Origin: an uncultured Collinsella sp.
GTDB taxonomy: Bacteria; Actinomycetota; Coriobacteriia; Coriobacteriales; Coriobacteriaceae
DNA: 5,264 bases
Assembly (NCBI GenBank): GCA_900548365.1
Contig: URKM01000076.1
Span: forward strand, 1-5,264
Direction of reading: 5' to 3'
A program made the translations under genes and the position numbers. Below are positions 1-5,264 of the stretch, piece after piece (positions within the stretch are counted from its first letter, which is position 1; each line of letters begins with the position of its first letter). The notes below the pieces were generated by a model, which was not told the DNA's origin, searched no databases, and saw nothing but the letters and a program-made list of their open reading frames with translations.

Positions 1-26
1 CCCGCCGCACCTTCACGTGCGGCGGG
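1..26 (-). terminator. Probable terminator hairpin downstream of the operon
   Basis: CCCGCCGCAC (1-10) and GTGCGGCGGG (17-26) are perfect inverted copies with a 6-base loop, giving a strong 10-bp G+C-rich stem. It lies 98 bases past the TAG of the second gene. The T-run expected after it on the minus strand would fall before position 1. On the plus strand the hairpin is followed by CGCCTT, not a T-run, so minus-strand use is the better reading. Confidence 0.5.
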
Positions 27-124
27 CGCCTTGCCCAACAAGTTTGCTATCATCTCCGCGCCCCGTCTGGCGCGAACGGATGCACCTTCCGTTCCCGCAC
101 GGCCATGCGACGGGAGCCATCCGC
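27..124. other. Short intergenic stretch after the operon
   Basis: No gene is visible in these 98 bases. A 6-bp perfect inverted repeat, CGCGCC (57-62) and GGCGCG (69-74) with a 6-base loop, could form a small hairpin in the 3' end of the transcript. It lacks a T-run and is not called a terminator. It could instead slow 3' decay of the mRNA, but that is speculation. Confidence 0.4.
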
Positions 125-2326
125 CTACATGAGCTTCGTCTCCTCCAACTTCTCGATGATCCAGTTGTTCGCCCGAATCACCGGTCGGCGGAACACCAGC
201 CCCAAAGCCAGCGAGGGAATCAGGTAGCTTGCAAGCAGGCCCATCTCGATCCAGTACTCGGCGCCGTAGGCACCGGCCATAGCGGCGTGCATCGCGTTGA
301 TGCCGTGGGTAAAGGGCAGGAAGGGATAGACCGCCTGAAAGAAATCGGCCGTCATCTCGATGGGGAACGTGCCGCCCGAACCCGCGACCTGCATGACCAG
401 CAGCACCACCGCGAGCGCCTTGCCGATATCGCCGAACGACACCGTAAGCGTGTAGATGATGTTGCAGAAGACGAAGCTCGCCAGCCAGCCCGTCAGCATG
501 AACTGCCACGGATGCAGGCACTGGATCTCGAAGAACAGGATGTCGCCGGCGCACACGAGCGTGCTCTGGCACAGGGCCAGCAGGGCGAACAGCACGAAGC
601 GCCCCAGATACAGCTCGTGCAGGCGGACCGGCGCGAGCTGCTGCTTCACACGGTCGTCCACGCCCACCTTGAGCATGGCCGCCAGCACGATGCCGCCCAC
701 CCATAGGGACAGAATCGTATAGAAGGGCGCCATCGCCGACCCGTAGTTCGCGATGTGGTAGACCGGTCGCTTGTCGAGGCCGACGGGAGCGGCCAGCGCA
801 TGGGCGAGCGCTTCGGGGTCATCGCCGATCAGGGAGCGGATCTGCTGGATATCCCCCTCCTGCGCAGCGAGGTCGAGCTTGGCCTTCACCTGCTGCAAAT
901 CGTCCGCAGAGGAGGTGAGCACCTGGGCGGCATCGCCCAATACGCCCTGCATCGAAGTCAGGTCTTTCGCCAGCGAATGGGAGGCGGCGCTCAAGCCGTC
1001 CACCGTCTCGTCCAAACCGGACGCGATACCCGTGCTCGCCGACGCGATCGACTCGACGGACGACGCCAACGCGCCCGCCTGGCCCTTGAGGGTGTCCTCG
1101 TAATCGGTCTTCACCTGCGTGATACTCGCCTTCGCATCGGCGATGAGGTCCTTGATGTCCTGGCGGCTCTTCTCGATATCCGCCGTGCCCGTGGATAGAT
1201 CGCTTGCCGCCCCGTTCAGAGCCGCCTCCAGCTGTCGCTGCTTCTGGGCGACCGCGTCGAGCTTCGTCGCGATCGCCTGCAGCTTGGCGGATACAGAGGG
1301 CTTGAGCGCGCCCTCGGGCAGCTTCGCGTCCAGGTCGCGCACGTCTTGCGCCAGCCCTTCGGTCGTCGCCGCGCGCGAGCCCACCTCGGACGCGACCGCC
1401 TGCAGCTGCTGCTGCGTATCGGCGGACTGCTTGCCAACCGTCGCGAACGCCGTATCGACCGCGCTGGAGACCGAATCGTAGCTCGACGCGCTCTCCTTGA
1501 GCGCCTCGTTGATCGCGCTGGTCGCCCCGCCCAATCCGTTTTGGATGTCGACGAGGCCGTCCTTCGCATCGCTGAGCAGCGCCGCAGCACCTTCCGACGT
1601 GGTGCCCGAATCGCTCAGTAGCGTACCAGTCGAGTCCATAATGCCCGACGCGGAGCCGACGAGGTTCGCGAACGTCCCGGTGTTCGTCGCCGCGTCGCGC
1701 AGGCTCTCGATGCCCGTATCGAGCGTGGCGCTCAGGTTGGCGATGAAATTCACCACCTCGTCGCCGCTCATGAAGTCAAGGAGCGTCGAGCTGGTAGCCA
1801 GGCCGATATCGCCCACCGTCGATGTGAACGTCTCGTCGATCTGCTGGCGAATCGTGCTCGCACCCTTATCCGTCACGCGCGGGGCGATTGCGTTCGCCTT
1901 CTGGTTCTCGTAGTAGATGATGTCGGAATGCTTCACCTCGGTGGAGAACAGGGTCATCATGTTCGCCGAGAAGTCCTCGGGGATTACTACCGCGGCGTAA
2001 TACGTTCCCGCCTTGACGCCTTCGATCGCGTCGTCCTCGTTCACGAACTCCCAGTCAAGCGCGTCGTTAGCACGCAGCGACGAAACGACCGAGTCCCCGA
2101 TGTTCACCTTGATGGGCACGAGGTCGCTGAGATACCCCTCGTCCTCGTTTGCCACCGCCACCTTGAGGTTGCCGGTGTTCCCATACGGATCCCAGCTTCC
2201 CGCGATGTTGAACCACGCGTACAGAACGGGGACGATCACGAGTCCGACCATCACGATCATGCCGATCACGCTCTTGCGGATATGCTCGATATCGTTTCTG
2301 AACAGCTTCCAGATGTTCTTCATCAT
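125..2326 (-). CDS. YhgE/Pip family membrane protein, paralogue of the upstream gene
   Basis: This 733-residue protein has the standard YhgE/Pip plan and length. Seen: basic N-terminus, helix at about 19-41, then FNIAGSWDPYGNT, VAVANEDEG, IPEDFSA and NAIAPRVTDKGASTI (N-terminal domain to about 172). An Ala/Ser/Asp/Gln-rich, coiled-coil-like stalk at about 175-515 follows. The C-terminal domain begins at IANYGSAMAPFYT (525-537), with helices near 536-553, 575-595, 607-628, 635-650 and 692-712, and ends in a short basic tail. It shares many motifs with its neighbour, for instance 20 of 28 residues from ANYGS onward and the GSGGTFPIEM and PFTHGINAM blocks, yet the stalks are clearly diverged, so the duplication is old. 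Start choice: ATG at 2326 overlaps the upstream TGA as ATGA and follows AAGGGAGG by 6 bases; the next codon is also ATG. The stop is TAG. Inferred: a cell-surface membrane partner of the upstream protein, made in coupled fashion. Substrate unknown; no ATPase gene is nearby. Confidence 0.93.
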   Translation of the reverse strand: MMKNIWKLFRNDIEHIRKSVIGMIVMVGLVIVPVLYAWFNIAGSWDPYGNTGNLKVAVANEDEGYLSDLVPIKVNIGDSVVSSLRANDALDWEFVNEDDAIEGVKAGTYYAAVVIPEDFSANMMTLFSTEVKHSDIIYYENQKANAIAPRVTDKGASTIRQQIDETFTSTVGDIGLATSSTLLDFMSGDEVVNFIANLSATLDTGIESLRDAATNTGTFANLVGSASGIMDSTGTLLSDSGTTSEGAAALLSDAKDGLVDIQNGLGGATSAINEALKESASSYDSVSSAVDTAFATVGKQSADTQQQLQAVASEVGSRAATTEGLAQDVRDLDAKLPEGALKPSVSAKLQAIATKLDAVAQKQRQLEAALNGAASDLSTGTADIEKSRQDIKDLIADAKASITQVKTDYEDTLKGQAGALASSVESIASASTGIASGLDETVDGLSAASHSLAKDLTSMQGVLGDAAQVLTSSADDLQQVKAKLDLAAQEGDIQQIRSLIGDDPEALAHALAAPVGLDKRPVYHIANYGSAMAPFYTILSLWVGGIVLAAMLKVGVDDRVKQQLAPVRLHELYLGRFVLFALLALCQSTLVCAGDILFFEIQCLHPWQFMLTGWLASFVFCNIIYTLTVSFGDIGKALAVVLLVMQVAGSGGTFPIEMTADFFQAVYPFLPFTHGINAMHAAMAGAYGAEYWIEMGLLASYLIPSLALGLVFRRPVIRANNWIIEKLEETKLM

Positions 2327-2340
2327 CGATCGCCTCCCTT
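2321..2340 (-). promoter_or_regulatory. Ribosome binding site and ATGATG coupled start of the second gene
   Basis: On the minus strand the sequence reads AAGGGAGG, then CGATCG, then ATGATG. The ribosome site (2340-2333) lies within the last codons of the upstream gene (Lys-Gly-Gly-Asp-Arg-stop). The upstream TGA (2325-2323) overlaps both ATG codons: the first as ATGA, the second as TGATG. Spacing from GGAGG is 6 bases to the first ATG and 9 to the second, so either could serve. The layout points to translational coupling of the two proteins. Confidence 0.85.
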
Positions 2341-5004
2341 CATCTCAAGCCCTTCCGTCTCGCGCGAGCCATCACCGCATGCCCCCGGGTCCCGATCGGG
2401 TCGAGAAGCCAGCGCATCGCCTTCTCGCTCCCCCGGCAGCACCATGCCCGCCGCCCGCGCGGCAAGAGGCGAAAGCGTCACATGCTCGCTGATCTCGCGG
2501 CGCATGCCCTCATCCGAGAGCTCGGCAACCCGCAGCTGCATGCGCATGCTCTCGCGGAAATACTCGACGACGATCATGTAGGCGTCGGCGATGATGATCG
2601 AAACGATCCACAGCACCAGCATCACGATCTTGCCGTCGATGTTCAGATCAAGCGTCGCGGTCAGCACGAACAGCACCACGGGCAGGCCGAACACCAACAC
2701 GAAGCCGCCCTTGATGAGCTTTGGATAACGCTGCTCGAAACGCTCCGCGCGCTTCAGCAGGTCCCGTCGATAGCTCTGCGCATCGAGCAGGGCGCGCATC
2801 GCGACGCGCAGCGAGTAGCGCTCGCGCGGACGGTCGTCCTTCTCGCAGATCATGACGCCGGTCGTTGCAAGCTGGCGATCGAACAGCACGTTCAAGTTGA
2901 GCAGCATCGGGCGGAGCACCACGCCGATGCCGAGCGCGACGAGCAGGAACACGCCGAGCGCCAGCAGGTTGAAGAGGTAATCCATGCCGTACATGCCGCC
3001 GATGGTCTCGCGCATCGCGTTGATACCGTAGGTAAACGGCAGCAGGGGATGAAGCCCTTGGAAGAACGCCGGCATCATCTCGATGGGATACATGCCCGAA
3101 GAGCCGGGGATCTGCACGATGACCAAGATGACCGCGATGGCCTTGCCGATATGCTTGAAGGTGATACCCAGGGCATAGATGATGTTCACGTAAACGAAGG
3201 AGATCAGCACGCCCGCCAGCATGAACAGCGCGGGCTGCACGCACTGGACGCCCAGCACCAGGTCGCCCGCGCATACGATGAGCGCCTGCACCGCGCCCAG
3301 CGCGACCAACAGCAACCAGCGGCCGAAATAAGCCTCCTTCGCCGTAAAGGCGCCCAGCCCCTCGGGATCGACCTCGAGCTTGATGATGGCGATGAGCACG
3401 AAACCGCCGACCCACAGCGCCAGGTTGGTATAGAAGGGGGCCACGCCCGATCCATAGTTGGCAACCGGATACACCGCCTTGGTGGTCAGCGTGACCGGAG
3501 AGGACATGAAGTCCGCCATATCCTGCGCGTCGACGTCCAGGATGCTCGAGAGCTTGTCGAGCGCTTCCGTGCTGCGCAGGGCAGCCACATCGGTCACCGT
3601 ATCGTCAAGCGTCTGCTGGAGCTTCTCGAGCGAGGTATCCGTCTGGTCGACCGCCGCCTTCGCCTGGTCGAGCGTCGCGTTCAGCTGATCGAGCAGGCCG
3701 CTCGCCTGCTTGAGCGTCGGCTGAAGCCCGGCGACCACGCCCGTCAAATCGCCCGCGACAGCCGAGAACGAGTCCATCCCGCTTGAGAGCTGCGGCATGA
3801 CGTTCTGGGCGAACTCCTGCTGCGCGCCCGATACCGAGGCGATTCCCTGCTGCGCCGCATCGTTTAAAGCGCTCGAGGCGCCCGCGACCGCGGAAGCCGA
3901 GTTCTTAACGTCATCGCTCTGGGTCTGCAGCGCCGTCTTCACCGACTGGAGCTGTTCCAGCTGACTCTCCAGCGCGCCGATGATCGCGCTCGTCTCGCCT
4001 ACGCCGGTGATGTCCTTGATATCGCTCAGGATCTGGCTGACGTCGTTGATCACCATCTGGGTATCGGCCAGCGCGCCGTCGACCTTGCCCGCGGCGCCCG
4101 TGATGGAGCCCGCTGCCTGGCCGATCGCCGTATTGGCCTTCGACGACGCCGTCCCCAGCTGAACCATGCCGTTGGTCAGGGCGGTGTTGAGCGAGGTGTT
4201 GAGTGCACGCGAAGAGGACCGGGCCGTGGCGAGCAGCTGGTCGCCCTCCTGCAGCGCGGTGGTAAGCGCGGGAACCTGGTCGGATAGCGCCGACAGGGTT
4301 TTCTTCGCCGAATCGACCGCGCTCTTCGTCGTCTCGATCGTTCCGGTGGTGCCGCCCAATGCGGAGCGAACGCTGCCGAGCGCGGTCGCCGCCTGCTGCA
4401 CGCCGCGCATCAGGCTGCTCTGCGCCCCGTCGCCGTGCTCGTCGATCTGCACGGCCGCAGCCTGCATCTGCTCGACCAGGGTCTCGCTCACCGTGGAGAC
4501 GAACGTTTCGTTGATCTGCTCCTCGATGGTCTGGGCGCCGGTATCGGTCACCTTCGGAGCGATGGCGTTCTTCTTCTCGTTCACATAGTACAGAAGCTGC
4601 GGCTGGTCGAACTCGCCCGTAAGCATGCTGATGAGATCCGCGCTGAAGTCCTTCGGAATCACGATGGCGGCGTAGTACTCGCCGGACTCGACGCCTTCCT
4701 TCGCCTCTTCAGACGAGGTGAAGACCCATCCGAGCTTGTCGTTCTCCTTCAACTTCTCAACGGTCTGGGCGCCGGCGTCCAGCTGCCCGACGAGGTCGTT
4801 CTCAACGCCCTCGTCGTTGTTGGCGATCGCCACGCGCACGCCCTGCGTGTTGCCGTAGGGATCCCAGTTGGCCACGATGTTGTACCACGCGTACAACGAC
4901 GGAATGATGCAGACGCCGATGGTGATCACCAGGGCAACCGGGTTTTTGAGCAACCGCTTCACATCACGTTTGAAAATCTGAAATGCCTTCTTCACTTGCA
5001 CCAT
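2323..5004 (-). CDS. YhgE/Pip family membrane protein with long exported stalk and C-terminal two-helix extension
   Basis: This 893-residue protein is a full-length YhgE/Pip (phage infection protein) family member. Seen: basic N-terminus, membrane helix at about 22-44 ending in WYNIVANWDPYGNT, a conserved N-terminal domain to about 172 (VAIANNDEG, IPKDFSA, NAIAPKVTDTGAQTI), and an Ala/Ser/Gln/Asp-rich, coiled-coil-like region at about 175-505. The C-terminal membrane domain starts at VANYGSGVAPFYT (514-526), with helices near 524-541, 563-583, 592-613, 620-636 and 677-698. Family knowledge: some members serve as phage receptors and the membrane domain resembles ABC-2 permeases; the native role is mostly unknown. 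Inferred topology puts both ends inside and the stalk outside. Odd: residues about 713-893 lie beyond the usual end and add helices near 763-783 and 793-813 plus a charged tail. ATG at 5004 is the first start after an in-frame TGA, but GTG at codon 2 sits at a better distance from the weak AGG. It is first in a two-gene operon. The family call is firm; the function is not. Confidence 0.93.
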   Translation of the reverse strand: MVQVKKAFQIFKRDVKRLLKNPVALVITIGVCIIPSLYAWYNIVANWDPYGNTQGVRVAIANNDEGVENDLVGQLDAGAQTVEKLKENDKLGWVFTSSEEAKEGVESGEYYAAIVIPKDFSADLISMLTGEFDQPQLLYYVNEKKNAIAPKVTDTGAQTIEEQINETFVSTVSETLVEQMQAAAVQIDEHGDGAQSSLMRGVQQAATALGSVRSALGGTTGTIETTKSAVDSAKKTLSALSDQVPALTTALQEGDQLLATARSSSRALNTSLNTALTNGMVQLGTASSKANTAIGQAAGSITGAAGKVDGALADTQMVINDVSQILSDIKDITGVGETSAIIGALESQLEQLQSVKTALQTQSDDVKNSASAVAGASSALNDAAQQGIASVSGAQQEFAQNVMPQLSSGMDSFSAVAGDLTGVVAGLQPTLKQASGLLDQLNATLDQAKAAVDQTDTSLEKLQQTLDDTVTDVAALRSTEALDKLSSILDVDAQDMADFMSSPVTLTTKAVYPVANYGSGVAPFYTNLALWVGGFVLIAIIKLEVDPEGLGAFTAKEAYFGRWLLLVALGAVQALIVCAGDLVLGVQCVQPALFMLAGVLISFVYVNIIYALGITFKHIGKAIAVILVIVQIPGSSGMYPIEMMPAFFQGLHPLLPFTYGINAMRETIGGMYGMDYLFNLLALGVFLLVALGIGVVLRPMLLNLNVLFDRQLATTGVMICEKDDRPRERYSLRVAMRALLDAQSYRRDLLKRAERFEQRYPKLIKGGFVLVFGLPVVLFVLTATLDLNIDGKIVMLVLWIVSIIIADAYMIVVEYFRESMRMQLRVAELSDEGMRREISEHVTLSPLAARAAGMVLPGEREGDALASRPDRDPGACGDGSRETEGLEMKGGDR

Positions 5005-5088
5005 CCAACCTGGTCGACGTCGTTCCCCTCATACGCCGCCCGCCCACATGCGGGGGCCCCATCAGCACATCATCGATACGATTTCTGC

Positions 5089-5117
5089 ACTATACAACGA
5101 CTGTGTATAAACGTACA
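5089..5117 (-). promoter_or_regulatory. Candidate promoter with -10 TATAGT
   Basis: On the minus strand TATAGT (5094-5089) matches the sigma-70 type -10 box at 5 of 6 bases. Seventeen bases upstream, TGTACG (5117-5112) matches only 3 of 6 of TTGACA, so the -35 is weak and activation or another sigma preference is possible. A transcript from here would have a leader of roughly 75-80 bases. The inverted repeats lie in the spacer and -35, where a bound repressor would block polymerase. A rival -10 lies further upstream. Confidence 0.35.
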
Positions 5118-5119
5118 CA
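5091..5119. promoter_or_regulatory. Candidate operator with three half-sites (two overlapping inverted repeats)
   Basis: TGTGTA (5102-5107) and TACACA (5114-5119) form a perfect inverted repeat with a 6-base gap. TATACA (5091-5096) and TGTATA (5104-5109) form a second perfect inverted repeat with a 7-base gap, sharing the middle element. Half-site centres are about 11-12 bp apart, roughly one helical turn. They lie in the A+T-rich region in front of the operon, next to both candidate -10 boxes. Family knowledge: yhgE/pip genes often sit beside TetR-type regulator genes, whose operators are short inverted repeats. That a TetR protein binds here is inference, as no regulator gene is in the window. 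Confidence 0.45.
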
Positions 5120-5130
5120 TGGGGAAAAAC

Positions 5131-5136
5131 ATGATA
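5131..5136 (-). promoter_or_regulatory. Alternative -10 box TATCAT
   Basis: On the minus strand TATCAT also matches the -10 consensus at 5 of 6 bases, but no convincing -35 lies 16-18 bases upstream (GTGTTT at 17 matches 2 of 6). If used, transcription would begin near 5124, the leader would be about 120 bases, and the inverted repeat at 5102-5119 would lie just downstream of the start point, also a normal repressor position. The sequence does not decide between this and TATAGT. Confidence 0.25.
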
Positions 5137-5240
5137 CCCATCCTTGTGCAAACAAACACATTCGAAGCATATCTAACATTTGTTTCATTATCTTTAGGGG
5201 AGCATCAGGGCGCCTGCCGAAATGGCGGGCCATCAGAGCG

Positions 5241-5264
5241 TAGAAAACACCCCGCCGTGCCGCC
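5241..5264 (-). terminator. Possible 3' half of a terminator of an unseen upstream gene
   Basis: On the minus strand the window starts with the G+C-rich stretch GGCGGCACGGCGGGG (5264-5250), followed by TGTTTTCTA. That is the pattern of the second stem arm and T-run of an intrinsic terminator. The first arm would lie outside the window and cannot be seen. If right, another minus-strand gene, or a converging plus-strand gene, ends just beyond 5264. Confidence 0.3.

Larger units (their letters stand above)
5005..5264. other. Intergenic region upstream of the operon
   Basis: These 260 bases hold no supportable gene on either strand. The middle part (5061-5200) is about 62% A+T by hand count, in contrast to the G+C-rich coding DNA. 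The part nearest the gene (5021-5060) is G+C-rich, with a small CCCGC/GCGGG stem (5039-5043 and 5050-5054) that would lie in the mRNA leader. The far end has GCCTGCC/GGCGGGC (5212-5218 and 5224-5230, one G-T pair), which overlaps ATGGC-GG-GCCAT (5222-5233); neither has a T-run, so neither looks like a terminator. Confidence 0.7.

Noticed and set aside
17..2581. Series of long plus-strand open frames opposite the second gene (for example 17-706, 755-1198, 1497-1913, 1928-2581)
   Set aside because: All are shadows of the minus-strand reading frame, with low-complexity Arg/His/Ala/Ser-rich products and mutual overlaps.
2482..3786. 434-codon open frame on the plus strand opposite the first gene
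   Set aside because: It lies wholly antisense to a well-supported family gene. Its product is full of His, Gln, Arg and Asp, as expected from reading G+C-rich coding DNA backwards, with no recognisable domain or ribosome site.
125..5004. Type VII secretion (EsaA/YueB) locus
   Set aside because: The proteins are distantly like EsaA/YueB in plan, but the window has no WXG100, EssC-type ATPase or other secretion gene, so only the broader YhgE/Pip family is supported.
125..5004. Recent duplication or direct DNA repeat between the two genes
   Set aside because: Similarity is clear at protein level in the end domains but patchy in DNA and lost in the stalks, so it is an old duplication, not a repeat.
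5053..5060. GGGGCCCC palindrome in the leader
   Set aside because: Eight-base G+C palindromes are expected by chance in such DNA and nothing else supports a site.
4964..5062. 32-codon minus-strand open frame beginning in the leader and overlapping the start of the first gene
   Set aside because: It has no ribosome site, a composition typical of chance in G+C-rich DNA, and no regulatory peptide signature such as a run of one amino acid.
4983..5243. 86-codon plus-strand open frame across the upstream region
   Set aside because: It crosses the A+T-rich control region and starts inside the first gene on the opposite strand. The product has no recognisable feature and no ribosome site is apparent.

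Overview
The window holds two large protein genes on the minus strand, head to tail, plus their flanking control sequences. The G+C-rich coding DNA (third positions mostly G or C), the good AAGGGAGG ribosome site and the protein family fit a Gram-positive organism. The best guess is a high-G+C anaerobic actinobacterium of the Coriobacteriia (Eggerthella, Slackia or Adlercreutzia type). That placement is an impression from composition and protein style, not a proof.

Layout, read in the direction of transcription (right to left). At 5264-5250 lies one arm of what may be the terminator of an unseen upstream gene. An A+T-rich control region follows (about 62% A+T over 5061-5200 by hand count). 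It has two candidate -10 boxes and a cluster of three TGTGTA/TATACA-like half-sites. Next are an 893-residue YhgE/Pip-family membrane protein (5004-2323) and a 733-residue member of the same family (2326-125). The two genes overlap by 4 bases (ATGA), and the second gene's ribosome site lies inside the end of the first. After the second stop there are 98 bases without a gene, then a perfect 10-bp hairpin at 1-26, probably the transcript's terminator, cut by the window edge.

Both proteins share one plan: a short basic cytoplasmic N-terminus, one membrane helix, a long exported Ala/Ser/Asp/Gln-rich, coiled-coil-like stalk of about 340 residues, and a multi-helix C-terminal membrane domain. They look like diverged paralogues, translated as a coupled pair, that probably work together at the cell surface. 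The known family includes the Lactococcus phage infection protein Pip, B. subtilis YhgE and, more distantly, the EsaA/YueB component of type VII secretion. The native substrate of most members is unknown. No ATPase, ESX/WXG100 gene or regulator gene is present here, so neither transport nor secretion can be claimed.

Nothing in the window is a clearly new system. The points most worth a second look are the two-helix C-terminal extension of the first protein, a cysteine pair kept in both proteins at the predicted outer membrane face, and the three-half-site operator candidate.
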